Shown: positions 33,107 to 42,077 of the stretch, in pieces
Layout of the letters: the number at the start of each line of letters is the position of its first letter
How positions within the stretch are numbered: the stretch's first letter is position 1
Assembly (NCBI RefSeq): GCF_030246845.1
Contig: NZ_CP126889.1
Location: forward strand, 5,141,001 to 5,205,000
DNA: 64,000 bases
Source of the DNA: Enhydrobacter sp.
GTDB lineage: Bacteria > Pseudomonadota > Alphaproteobacteria > Reyranellales > Reyranellaceae
Direction: 5' to 3'
Position numbers and translations under genes: made by a program
Notes under the pieces: generated by a model
What the model was told of the DNA's origin: nothing
Seen by the model: the letters and a program-made list of their open reading frames with translations, nothing else
Databases searched by the model: none

Positions 33107-34198
33107 ATGATTCCCGGCATGGAACCTTCCCGGGAACTCCTCGACCGCGAAGCCTGCTATCGCGTTTTCCAGACCCACGATGCCCGTTTCGACGGCCGCA
33201 TCTTCGTGGGCGTCACCTCGACCGGCATCTATTGCCGGCCGATCTGCCCGGCCCGCACGCCGAAGTTCGCGAACTGCCGCTTCTTCGCCTCCGCCGCCGC
33301 GGCCCAGGAAGCGGGCTTTCGACCCTGCCTCAGGTGCCGGCCGGAGATCGCTCCGGAGCTCGCCTTCTGGCGCGGGACCTCCAATACGGTGAGCCGCGCC
33401 CTGAAGCTGATCGCCGAGGGCGCACTCGACGAAAGCGAAGCCGGCGTCGAGGCGCTGGCGGAACGGCTGGGGGTCGGCGGCCGGCAGCTTCGCCGCCTGT
33501 TCCAGCAGCATCTCGGCGCCTCGCCCATCGCGGTCGCCCAGACGCGGCGCGTATTGTTCGCCAAGCACCTCATCCACGATACGCATCTGCCCATGACGGA
33601 GGTCGCCCTGTCGGCAGGCTTCGGCAGCGTGCGGCGGTTCAACGAGACTTTCCGCAAGATGTTCGGCCGGCCGCCGAGCGCGCTGCGGCGCGCCCGCAAG
33701 GGGGCAAAAGGGAGCTCGGACACTTCCGCGGCCGAAGGCGTCACCCTGCGCCTCTCCTACCGCCCGCCCTACGACTGGCCCGGCATGCTCGATGCGCTGG
33801 CAGCACGCGCCGACCGGCGCGTCGAGCATGTCGAGGGCGATGTCTGGCATCGCATCATCGAGCTCGACGGCAGGACGGGCAGCGTCGCCGTCGCCCATCT
33901 GCCGGAGCGCCATGCGGTCGCCGTCACCATCCGCTTTCCGGAGGTGCGCGCTCTTCCGGCGATCGTGGCCCGCGTGAAGCGCGTATTCGACCTCGGCGCC
34001 GACATCGCCACGATCGGCAGCCATCTCGCCCGCGACCCCAGGCTCGCGCCGCTGATCGCCAAGCGGCCCGGCCTGCGGGCGCCCGGCGACTGGGACCGCG
34101 ATACGGTCGGGGCTTCTCTCGACGAGCAGGCGCCCCCGGCATGGCGTCCCTGGCATGCCTATGCCGCCCAGCATCTCAGGATGGCCTCGCATGGCTGA
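33107..34198 (+). CDS. Ada/AlkA fusion protein lacking its HhH-GPD glycosylase core
   Basis: The 363-residue product starts with an Ada methylphosphotriester domain whose Zn ligands C43, C47, C74 and C77 are all present (GIYCRPICPAR; GFRPCLRCRP). An AraC-type HTH follows (GVGGRQLRRLFQQHLGASPI to GFGSVRRFNETFRKMFGR), then an AlkA N-terminal domain (YRPPYDWPGMLDALAARA; GSHLARDPRLAPLIAKRPG). After GDWD, where the helix-hairpin-helix glycosylase domain (roughly 120 residues with the catalytic Asp) should begin, the sequence jumps to the AlkA tail (AWRPWHAYAAQHL). The glycosylase is therefore probably inactive. GAGGGA spaced 6 bases supports this start; an ATG at 33032 is in frame. The methyltransferase gene overlaps its end by 8 bp. 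Confidence 0.82.
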   Translation: MIPGMEPSRELLDREACYRVFQTHDARFDGRIFVGVTSTGIYCRPICPARTPKFANCRFFASAAAAQEAGFRPCLRCRPEIAPELAFWRGTSNTVSRALKLIAEGALDESEAGVEALAERLGVGGRQLRRLFQQHLGASPIAVAQTRRVLFAKHLIHDTHLPMTEVALSAGFGSVRRFNETFRKMFGRPPSALRRARKGAKGSSDTSAAEGVTLRLSYRPPYDWPGMLDALAARADRRVEHVEGDVWHRIIELDGRTGSVAVAHLPERHAVAVTIRFPEVRALPAIVARVKRVFDLGADIATIGSHLARDPRLAPLIAKRPGLRAPGDWDRDTVGASLDEQAPPAWRPWHAYAAQHLRMASHG

Positions 34199-34712
34199 GC
34201 CGCTTTCGCTGCTGATCGACCGGCTGGCCACACCGATCGGCGAACTGATCGTGCTCGCCGACCGCAACGCCAAGCTGCGCGCCATCGACTGGACCGACCA
34301 CGAGGCGCGCCTGAAGCGCCTGCTCGACCGGTTCTACGGCAAGGCGCGCTACACCCTGACGCCCGCGCGCGATCCCGGCAGTCTGACGTCGGCCATGCGG
34401 CGCTACTTTGCGGGCGATATCGCGATCTTGCGCAGCCTTCCGGTCGCCACCAGCGGCACGCCCTTCCAGACCAGCGTCTGGCGCGCGTTGCGCCGGATCA
34501 AGGACGGCACGACCATCAGCTATGCCGAGCTCGCGACACGCATCGGCAAGCCCAGGGCAGTGCGGGCGGCCAGCCTTGCCAACGGGCAGAACCCCATCAG
34601 CATCGTCGTGCCCTGCCATCGCGTGATCGGCTCGAACGGCAGCCTGACCGGCTATGGCGGCGGCCTCGATCGCAAGCAATGGCTGCTCGCCCATGAAGGA
34701 GTGAGGCTATGA
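34191..34712 (+). CDS. ogt: Methylated-DNA-[protein]-cysteine S-methyltransferase
   Basis: This protein transfers O6-alkyl groups from guanine to its own active-site Cys in a suicide reaction. The 173-residue product contains the signature ISIVVPCHRVIGSNG with acceptor Cys142, the DNA-binding TSVWRALRRIKDGTTISYAELA, and KPRAVRAASLANGQNP. The N-terminal domain has the usual ribonuclease-H-like region. It is part of the alkylation-repair operon after the Ada/AlkA-like gene. Its own stop overlaps the next start (ATGA). Confidence 0.93.
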   Translation: MAEPLSLLIDRLATPIGELIVLADRNAKLRAIDWTDHEARLKRLLDRFYGKARYTLTPARDPGSLTSAMRRYFAGDIAILRSLPVATSGTPFQTSVWRALRRIKDGTTISYAELATRIGKPRAVRAASLANGQNPISIVVPCHRVIGSNGSLTGYGGGLDRKQWLLAHEGVRL

Positions 34713-35062
34713 ACGACCTGGAAACGCTTCAGGCGCTCAACCGCGACTACATCACCTCGGTGCAGAACGGCGACGCCAGGCGTTTCGAGGAGATCCTGTC
34801 GCAGGATTTCCTGAACACGAACCCCGATGGCTCGCTCGTCGACAAGCAGGGTTTCCTGAAGCAGATCGCCCCGCCGGTGAAGATCAGGGATCTCGCCTGC
34901 CACGACGTCAATGTGCGCCTGATGGGCGACTTCGCGATCGTGCACGCGCGCACGACCTACACCTTGCCGGACGGGCGGTCGGGCAAGGGCCGCTACACCG
35001 ACATCTATGCGCGCCGCGACGGTCGATGGCTGTGCGTGGCCGCGCAGGTGGCGCGGAGCTGA
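34709..35062 (+). CDS. SnoaL/DUF4440-like protein in the alkylation-repair operon
   Basis: This 117-residue NTF2-like fold starts with a helix (TLQALNRDYITSVQNGDARRFEEIL) followed by SQDFLNTNPDGSLVDKQGFLKQI, then strands (DVNVRLMGDFAIVHARTTYT; YTDIYARRDGRWLCVAAQVAR). This is typical of calcium/calmodulin-dependent-kinase-association-like and ketosteroid-isomerase-like enzymes of unknown substrate. Four-base overlap with ogt means it is translated with the repair proteins, so it may handle a small toxic metabolite. That is inference from position only. Confidence 0.8.
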   Translation: MNDLETLQALNRDYITSVQNGDARRFEEILSQDFLNTNPDGSLVDKQGFLKQIAPPVKIRDLACHDVNVRLMGDFAIVHARTTYTLPDGRSGKGRYTDIYARRDGRWLCVAAQVARS

Positions 35063-35101
35063 GGCTTGTCGTTTGGCCGGCGATCATCATAATGAGTTGC
35101 C

Positions 35102-35494
35102 GTGCCTCTTCGCATCGACATCGACCACAGCCGGCGCCTCGTCCATACCAATGCTGAAGGTCTCGTCGGCCTGAGCGAGATCCTCGACTATTTCGACAAG
35201 GTGGCCGTCGACGACGCGATGCCTTACGCAAAGCTGTTCGATGCATCCAAGGCCCGGTTCTCGATCAGTGACGACGACATGATGGTTCTCGGCGCCCGGG
35301 TCAGCGCCTATGCCAGCATGGAGCCGCGCGGTCCGATCGCCCTCGTCGTCGGCTCCGACGAGGACTTCATCCTCGGCAGGCGTTTCGCCAATCTCGGCGG
35401 CGCGAAACGACCGCTCAGGATCTTCCGGAAGGTAGAAGAAGGGCGCACATGGCTGGCGACGCAGCCCGACGTCACTCCGCCGCCGCGAGCATGA
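35102..35494 (+). CDS. Uncharacterised STAS/SpoIIAA-like protein
   Basis: The 130-residue product has strand-helix alternation (LRIDIDHSRRLVHTNAEGLV; EILDYFDKVAVDDAMPYAKLFDAS) reminiscent of the SpoIIAA/STAS fold, and GPIALVVGSDEDFILGRRFANL. I do not recognise a named family. It starts at a GTG with a poor ribosome-binding match. The last 23 bp overlap the convergent DUF934 gene. It may be an independent gene after the repair operon, 39 bp after the preceding stop. Confidence 0.6.
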   Translation: MPLRIDIDHSRRLVHTNAEGLVGLSEILDYFDKVAVDDAMPYAKLFDASKARFSISDDDMMVLGARVSAYASMEPRGPIALVVGSDEDFILGRRFANLGGAKRPLRIFRKVEEGRTWLATQPDVTPPPRA

Positions 35495-35922
35495 CGCGGC
35501 GGCCGAGCAAGCGAAGCTGCGAGGCCGTCGGCCGGCCATCCTCGGTGGGCTGATAGACGACGCTGAACAGGGTGCGCGCCTTGAGCAGCGCCTCGCCAAA
35601 CCCCTTCTGCTCGCTCTCGAACGAGTCGAAGCCGCACCGCAGCAGGAACGGGAGCTGATCCTGCAGGACGTTCCCGACCGCGCGCAACTCGCCGCCATAG
35701 CCCAACCGCTCGCGCAGGATGCGGGCCTGGCTGTAGGCGCGACCGTCGCTGAACTTGGGGAAATGCAGCGTGATCAGCGTCAGCGCCGCGAGATGCGGCC
35801 GCAGCGCCTCCGCGTCGTCGGTGTTGAGGAGCGCCACCGCGGACCCGCGGCGGTCGCCGAGCCAATCGGCAAGCGGCGCCGGCGCCGGTCCGTCATCGGC
35901 AACCGGCGCCGCGGAACCTTCC

Positions 35923-35942
<20 letters not shown>
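35472..35942 (-). CDS. DUF934 protein of the sulfite-reduction operon
   Basis: The 156-residue product has ALLNTDDAEALRPHLAALTL, LHFPKFSDGRAYSQARILRERLGYGGELRAVG and FLLRCGFDSFE, the signature of DUF934. This family is nearly always coded beside sulfite reductase and PAPS reductase genes, although its biochemical role is unknown. It begins inside the 3' end of cysI (20-bp overlap), so it is translationally coupled. The usual cysH gene between cysI and this family is absent here. Confidence 0.85.
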
Positions 35943-37588
<1,646 letters not shown>

Positions 37589-37596
<8 letters not shown>

Positions 37597-37906
37597 AGCG
37601 CACCGCTTCGGCGGCGATGGCCGCGAAGGTGAGGCCGGAGGCACGGATCTTTTCCCTGAGCGACAGCGGCTCGATGTGCCCCGCCTCGTCCTCGACCACC
37701 GCCACCAGGAAGGGGTCGACGACCGTGAAGGATTCGACACGGGCGCGCTCGAGCAGGATTTCGGCCGCCCGCCTGTCGCGCGCCACCGCGGCCCGGTCGA
37801 GCCGCCCGGTCCACTGGCCGGCCTCGTCGAGGAAGACCACCATGCCGTCGGCGAGGCGGTTTGCAGACGCGATCTGGAGGTCGCCGCTGAGATTCTTGGC
37901 CATCAC
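37589..37906 (-). CDS. DUF2849 protein of the sulfite-reduction operon
   Basis: The 105-residue product has QIASANRLADGMVVFLDEAGQW and VDPFLVAVVEDEAGHIEPLSLREKIRASG, recognisable as DUF2849. Family members lie between cysG and cysI in many alphaproteobacteria and are often described as sulfite reductase-associated. No catalytic motif is visible. Its start overlaps the cysG stop by 4 bp (ATGA), and its end overlaps cysI, so the three are made together. Confidence 0.85.
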
Positions 37907-39243
37907 GACACCTGAGCAAGAGGTTGTTGCCGGACATCGGCGAAGGCCGCGACCTCGCCGACGATGATGAGGCTGGGACCGGCGTCGCCGCGGGAGGTGT
38001 GAGAGACGGCGAGCCGCGCCAGATCCGAAAGACGTCCGACCGAAACGCGCTCATCGGGTCGGGTGCCGTTTTCGACGATGGCGACCGGCGTCGAAGGGGA
38101 CGCGCCGGCGTCCAGCAGGCGGTCGCGCACGGACACGGCTTCCGTGGCGCCCATATAGACGGCGACCGTGTGGCCCTGGGCGACCAGCGTCGGCCAGGCG
38201 GACGTCCGGGCCCCCGCCGCGGCATGGCCGCTCACGAAAGTGACGGCGGACGCGATACGCCGGTGCGTCAGCGGGATGCCGACCGAGGCGGCGACGCCCA
38301 GCGCGGCGGTGATGCCCGGCACGACCGATACCGGAAGGCCGGCCGCGCGCAGCGCCTCGATCTCCTCGCCGCCGCGCCCGAACACGAACGGATCGCCCGC
38401 CTTCAGGCGCACGACGATCTCGCCGGCACGGACGCGGCGGATCATCTCGGCCTCGATCTCCTTCTGCGCCCAGCTTGCGCGCCCCTTGCGCTTGCCGACG
38501 CAGACCAGCTCGGCGTCGCGCCGTGCGCGGCCGAGGATCGCCGGCGGCACCAAGTCGTCGTGCAGGATGACGTCGGCCTCCTGCAGAAGCTGCGCCGCGC
38601 GCAAGGTCAGAAGATCGGGATCGCCCGGCCCGGCCCCGACGATGTGGGCGATGCCGGATGGCCGGCCGGCATGTCGCGCGGCCTCGAGATCCCCGAGCAG
38701 GAGGCGGCGCGCGCCGGCCTCGTCACCGGACAGCATCAGACGCCCCGCCGGTCCCGCGACCAGACGCCGCCAGAACGCACGCCGGCGCGCCGGATCGCCG
38801 ATCAAGGCGTTGGCCTGGGTACGGAACGACGCCGCGAGCCGCGCCAGCGCCCCCACCCGCTCGGGCAACAGCGCTTCGATCCGCGCCCGCAATTCCGTCG
38901 CCAGGGTGGGCGAGGTGCCGGCCGTCGAGACCGCCACCACCACCTCGTCCCGATCGATGATCGCCGGCACGATGAAATCGCTGAGGGCCGGACAGTCGGC
39001 GACATTCACGGGCAGCCGGGCGCTTCGGATGGCAGCAACCGCCGTCCTGTCGCTCTCGGTATCGCCGGTGGCCACGAAGGCCGCCGTGGCACCTGCCAGA
39101 TGCGCGGGCGCGATCGCCTCGGCGCGCCGCACGACCGCCCCGGCCGACCGTGCGAGCGCAGCGCGCCGCTCGGCGGCCGCCCCCTGCCCAACCACGAGCA
39201 CCGTACGACCGGCCAGATCGAAGAAAAGCGGCAGGTGCTTCAT
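37903..39243 (-). CDS. cysG: Siroheme synthase (multifunctional)
   Basis: CysG makes siroheme from uroporphyrinogen III: methylation, NAD-dependent oxidation and ferrochelation. The 446-residue product has the N-terminal precorrin-2 dehydrogenase/ferrochelatase domain (RTVLVVGQGAAAERRAALARSAG; FIVPAIIDRDEVVVAVSTAGTSP) and the C-terminal uroporphyrinogen methyltransferase domain (IVGAGPGDPDLLTLRAAQLLQ; VRLKAGDPFVFGRGGEE; VVPGITAALGVAASVGIPLTHR). It supplies cofactor for cysI downstream. Its ATG overlaps the stop of the 47-residue micro-ORF. Confidence 0.95.
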   Translation of the reverse strand: MKHLPLFFDLAGRTVLVVGQGAAAERRAALARSAGAVVRRAEAIAPAHLAGATAAFVATGDTESDRTAVAAIRSARLPVNVADCPALSDFIVPAIIDRDEVVVAVSTAGTSPTLATELRARIEALLPERVGALARLAASFRTQANALIGDPARRRAFWRRLVAGPAGRLMLSGDEAGARRLLLGDLEAARHAGRPSGIAHIVGAGPGDPDLLTLRAAQLLQEADVILHDDLVPPAILGRARRDAELVCVGKRKGRASWAQKEIEAEMIRRVRAGEIVVRLKAGDPFVFGRGGEEIEALRAAGLPVSVVPGITAALGVAASVGIPLTHRRIASAVTFVSGHAAAGARTSAWPTLVAQGHTVAVYMGATEAVSVRDRLLDAGASPSTPVAIVENGTRPDERVSVGRLSDLARLAVSHTSRGDAGPSLIIVGEVAAFADVRQQPLAQVS

Positions 39244-39383
39244 GACACCAGCGCGCGCAGTCCGACCGCGAGGGCGACCATGGCGAAGAGCTGGGCTGCC
39301 GCCCGGAGCCAGAGGATCGCGTCAGGGTGCCGTTCGTGGAAGCGGCGCCAGGGACTCGGCGAGAAAAGATCGGTCTGGGCCAC
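39240..39383 (-). CDS. 47-residue membrane-segment micro-ORF leading the cysG operon
   Basis: The frame starts at a GTG (GGGAG 6-7 bases upstream), reads VAQTDLFSPSPWRRFHERHP, has one hydrophobic helix (ILWLRAAAQLFAMVALAVGLRAL) and ends in TGA overlapping the cysG ATG by four bases. That coupling makes coding likely. There is no Cys-rich leader motif, so it is not an attenuation peptide of the usual type. I have no family for it. Confidence 0.6.
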   Translation of the reverse strand: MAQTDLFSPSPWRRFHERHPDAILWLRAAAQLFAMVALAVGLRALVS

Positions 39384-39534
39384 GGATTGCTCCCACCTCG
39401 GTCACACGTTCGATCTGGTGCTTTTTCGCATGTCCGCCAGGGCGTGAATTTCCGAAGGTTCTCGGGCTTGGGACAAAATCTTCCGCCGGCAGGCCGCCGC
39501 GAGAAAAATCCGGTCCGGAGGGCAATCCGCCGCC

Positions 39535-39561
39535 CTTGAAGCGCCGCCGATCGTTCCTAGA
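39535..39561 (+). promoter_or_regulatory. RpoH (sigma-32)-like promoter for hsp20
   Basis: CTTGAA at 39535-39540 and CCTAGA at 39556-39561, spaced 15 bp, resemble the heat-shock consensus (CTTGAA, then CCCAT-T/CYTAT-type). Transcription would begin near 39568, just before a leader hairpin. The position upstream of the small heat-shock gene supports the assignment; the -10 is only a partial match. Confidence 0.6.
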
Positions 39562-39569
39562 TTTTCACT

Positions 39570-39598
39570 GTCCGCCGTGCCCATCCCGGGGCGGCGAC
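39570..39598 (+). promoter_or_regulatory. Leader hairpin of the hsp20 mRNA (possible RNA thermometer)
   Basis: Paired segments GTC-GCCG-CCC and GGG-CGGC-GAC, with small bulges, form a GC-rich stem right at the predicted transcript start. It is followed by the AGGAGG ribosome-binding site. In rhizobia, ROSE-type thermometers precede hsp20 genes. This one has the expected position, but I could not show the typical U-rich pairing with the ribosome-binding site. Confidence 0.35.
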
Positions 39599-39630
39599 AT
39601 TGACATCGCTCAGCTAGGAGGATGACTGAT

Positions 39631-40080
39631 ATGCGTGGATTCGACTATTCGCCGTTCTATCGTGCCACCGTCGGCTTCGATCGGATGTTCGACCTGCTCG
39701 ACAGCGTGGCAGGCCAGGCTTCCGGTAACGGCTACCCCCCGTACAACATCGAGAAGGCAGGCGAGAACGCCTACCGCATCGTGATGGCGGTCGCGGGCTT
39801 TGCCGAGTCGGAGCTGAACGTGACCCAGAAGGAGAATGAGCTCCTGGTCACCGGCCAAAGCGCGCCGAACGGCGACGAAGGCAAGCAGTATCTCTATCGC
39901 GGCATCGCCGGGCGCAACTTCGAGCGCCGGTTCCAGCTCGCCGACCATGTGAAGGTCACGGGCGCGAGCCTTACCAACGGCCTGCTGACGATCGAGCTGC
40001 AGCGCGAGATCCCGGAGGAGAAGAAGCCCCGTGCGATCGAGATCAAGGCCGAGGCCGCCAAGCCCGCCCTGACGCACTGA
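39631..40080 (+). CDS. Small heat-shock protein Hsp20 (alpha-crystallin type)
   Basis: This ATP-independent holdase binds unfolding proteins during heat stress. The 149-residue product begins MRGFDYSPFYRATVGFDRMFDLLD, as in IbpA-type proteins. The alpha-crystallin domain covers about residues 35-130 (NIEKAGENAYRIVMAVAGFAE; YRGIAGRNFERRFQLADHVKV; LTNGLLTIELQREIPEE), ending with the IEI tail motif. An ATG nine bases upstream touches the ribosome-binding site (AGGAGG), so the second ATG, spaced nine bases, is the start. A strong terminator follows. Confidence 0.93.
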   Translation: MRGFDYSPFYRATVGFDRMFDLLDSVAGQASGNGYPPYNIEKAGENAYRIVMAVAGFAESELNVTQKENELLVTGQSAPNGDEGKQYLYRGIAGRNFERRFQLADHVKVTGASLTNGLLTIELQREIPEEKKPRAIEIKAEAAKPALTH

Positions 40081-40120
40081 CTTCGACTGTCCGGAGCGAT
40101 CTGCTGACGGATCGAAAAAG

Positions 40121-40151
40121 GGCGCCGCGGTTCTCCGCGGCGCCTCTTTTC
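40121..40151 (+). terminator. Rho-independent terminator after hsp20
   Basis: GGCGCCGCGG and CCGCGGCGCC pair perfectly (10 bp) around TTCT, followed by CTTTTCG. An A-run lies 5' of the stem and a T-run 3' of it, so it could work in both directions. It ends the hsp20 transcript 41 bp after its stop. Confidence 0.9.
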
Positions 40152-40186
40152 GTTACCCTCCCCTTCTCCAGGCAGGGAGGGCGACC

Positions 40187-40753
40187 ATGACCGCAAGCAT
40201 CGCCGGATTTCCCGGCCCGCCGGATGCTCTCGCCATACTGGACTTTTGGCGGCAGGCGGGTCCCGCAATGTGGTTCGCCAAGGACGACGCGTTCGATCGC
40301 CGGTTCCGCGACAGCTTCCTTCGTCTCTATCGCGCGGCCGAGCGCGGCGACCTCTCGAGCTGGCTCGAAACTCCGGAAGGTGCGCTCGCCCTGGTGCTTT
40401 TGCTCGACCAGTTCCCGCGCAATGCCTTCCGCGGCACGCCCGCCATGTACGCGACCGACACTGTGGCCCGCAAGGCGGCCCGCAGCGCCATCGAAGCGGG
40501 CCATGATCGCGCCGTGCCGGCCGACCTCGCCGTCTTCTTCTATCTGCCGTTCGGCCACTCCGAATCGATCGCCGATCAGCGGCAGTGCCTTGCGCTGACC
40601 GAATGGCTGGACGAGCAGACCCGCTCGCGCGCCAGGCATCACCACGACATCGTCCAGCGCTTCGGCCGCTTTCCCCATCGCAATGCCATCCTCGGTCGCA
40701 CGACCACGGCCGAGGAGCAGCGCTATCTCGACAGCGACGGCTACAAGGGCTGA
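40187..40753 (+). CDS. DUF924 family protein (TPR-like helical)
   Basis: The 188-residue product has AILDFWRQAGPAMWFAKDDAFDRRFRD, ALVLLLDQFPRNAFRGTPAMYATD, VFFYLPFGHSES, and HHDIVQRFGRFPHRNAILGR, the complete DUF924 (YPO-type helical repeat) signature. These proteins fold into TPR-like helices; their function is unknown. It starts 45 bp after the hsp20 terminator. The 3' end overlaps the convergent fumarylacetoacetate-hydrolase gene by 13 bp. Confidence 0.85.
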   Translation: MTASIAGFPGPPDALAILDFWRQAGPAMWFAKDDAFDRRFRDSFLRLYRAAERGDLSSWLETPEGALALVLLLDQFPRNAFRGTPAMYATDTVARKAARSAIEAGHDRAVPADLAVFFYLPFGHSESIADQRQCLALTEWLDEQTRSRARHHHDIVQRFGRFPHRNAILGRTTTAEEQRYLDSDGYKG

Positions 40754-41685
40754 GACTGCTTCGGCGCGTACTTGCCCGTGAGCTGCGGCGTGTGCGGTCC
40801 TTCCCCGCCCTTGTCCTTGTGCTGCGAGCGCGTGGTGCGCGCCCACGTACGCTTCAGCTCGTCCTTCACGCCGACATGCAGCGTGCCCACCTTCTCGATC
40901 GTGAGCTCGATCTTGTCGCCGTCCATGAAGGCGTTGAGGCCGCGATGGTTGGTGCCGGTGGCGAGGATGTCGCCGGGCTCCAGCGTATGGATCGAGCTCG
41001 CCCATTCGATGCAGCGCGGGATCCGGTGCGCCATGTCGTCGGTGTTGAACTTCTGCATCACCTGCCCGTTGTTGGTGAGCGTGATGCCGAGGTTCTGCGG
41101 GTCGGCGATCTCGTCGGCGGTCACGATCCACGGCCCGATCGGCGCGAAAGTATCGCGCGACTTCATCTGGAAGAAGACATTGCCCGGCGGCGGCAGGCCG
41201 CGCGCCGAGCCGTCGATGAAGCAGGTGTAGCCGAAGATATGGTTCATGGCCTCGGCCTGCGGCACATGCGTGGCGCGCTTGCCGATCACCAGGGCGAGCT
41301 CGGCCTCGCCCTCGAAGATCGTGGCCGGAACGTCCGGCAGCACCATCGTGTCGCCATCGCCGATCACCGCCGTCGCGGCCTTGTGGAAGGCGTTGATCTG
41401 CGGCTTCTGCGCAAGCGTGCCGTCCTCCATGTAGTTGACGGCCATGCAGACGATGTTGCCCGGCCTGGGAACCGGCGGCCGCAGGCGCACGTCCCCGAGT
41501 GGAACGCCCCGGCCGCTGGCCGCCTTCTCGACCTTGGACTTGTAGGACTCCCACCGCGCGATCAGGCCGAGGATCAGGTCGCGTTTGTCGATGTGCGGGA
41601 TGTCTTTCACGGCATCGGTGACGTCGACGACGGTCTCGCCGCTGACCACGCCGAGACGATAATCGTTGAAATAGCAGAGCTTCAC
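40741..41685 (-). CDS. Fumarylacetoacetate hydrolase family enzyme
   Basis: This metal-dependent hydrolase/decarboxylase acts on acylpyruvate-like products of ring cleavage. The 314-residue product has the FAH C-terminal domain: ALVIG strand and metal ligands E127 and E129 (FEGEAELALVIG) and D158 (GYTCFIDGS), then LEPGDILATGTNHR near the end. The N-terminal extension has its own strand (MKLCYFNDYRLGVV). It shares a transcript with the carboxymuconolactone-decarboxylase-like gene (4-bp overlap). Family members hydrolyse fumarylpyruvate, acetylpyruvate or 2-keto-3-deoxysugars, so the exact substrate is open. Confidence 0.87.
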   Translation of the reverse strand: MKLCYFNDYRLGVVSGETVVDVTDAVKDIPHIDKRDLILGLIARWESYKSKVEKAASGRGVPLGDVRLRPPVPRPGNIVCMAVNYMEDGTLAQKPQINAFHKAATAVIGDGDTMVLPDVPATIFEGEAELALVIGKRATHVPQAEAMNHIFGYTCFIDGSARGLPPPGNVFFQMKSRDTFAPIGPWIVTADEIADPQNLGITLTNNGQVMQKFNTDDMAHRIPRCIEWASSIHTLEPGDILATGTNHRGLNAFMDGDKIELTIEKVGTLHVGVKDELKRTWARTTRSQHKDKGGEGPHTPQLTGKYAPKQSQPL

Positions 41686-42014
41686 TTCTTGTCCCCCTCC
41701 TCGAGCACTTCCTTGGCGACATTGGCGGCCGACATCGCGGTGGGCCAGCCGGAATAGAAGGCGAGATGCGTGATGAGCTCGATCAGCTCGTCCTTTTTCA
41801 CGCCGTTGGTGATGGCGCGGGCGAAGTGGCCGCGCTGCTGCTCGGTGCGGCCCAGCGCCACCAGCGCCGCACAGGTGATGAGGCTGCGGTCCCGCTTGGA
41901 AAGGCCGGACCGTTCCCAGACATCGCCGAACAGCACATTGTCCGTCAGGTCGATCAGCTTGGGAGCGAACGACCGCAGACGGTCGCGCGGACTGGGGACG
42001 GGTGGCTTGGACAT
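41682..42014 (-). CDS. Carboxymuconolactone decarboxylase-like protein
   Basis: This 110-residue AhpD-like fold has the sequence RDRLRSFAPKLIDLTDNVLFGDVW, RSLITCAALVALGRTEQQRGHF and NGVKKDELIELITHLAFYSGWPTA, clearly the CMD family. Classical members decarboxylate 4-carboxymuconolactone in protocatechuate breakdown. The active-site region has no obvious Cys pair of AhpD, in line with a catabolic rather than antioxidant role. It is the first gene of the transcript ending in the FAH-family gene; the reading frame extends further upstream, but only this part is homologous. Confidence 0.83.
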   Translation of the reverse strand: MSKPPVPSPRDRLRSFAPKLIDLTDNVLFGDVWERSGLSKRDRSLITCAALVALGRTEQQRGHFARAITNGVKKDELIELITHLAFYSGWPTAMSAANVAKEVLEEGDKK

Positions 42015-42077
42015 GCTTTCCTCCTTTTCACCGACGGTCGGCACGGATAGCGTTGCCCCGAAGTCTCGGAGGAAACC

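Noticed and set aside
39622..39630. An earlier ATG for hsp20
   Set aside because: It touches the AGGAGG ribosome-binding site, leaving no spacing; the next ATG has a nine-base spacing and the canonical IbpA-type N terminus.
42015..42077. CCGAC-G-GTCGG dyad between the CMD-like and extradiol genes
   Set aside because: The dyad is only 5 bp per arm and GC-rich, so chance occurrence is likely; kept out of the feature list.
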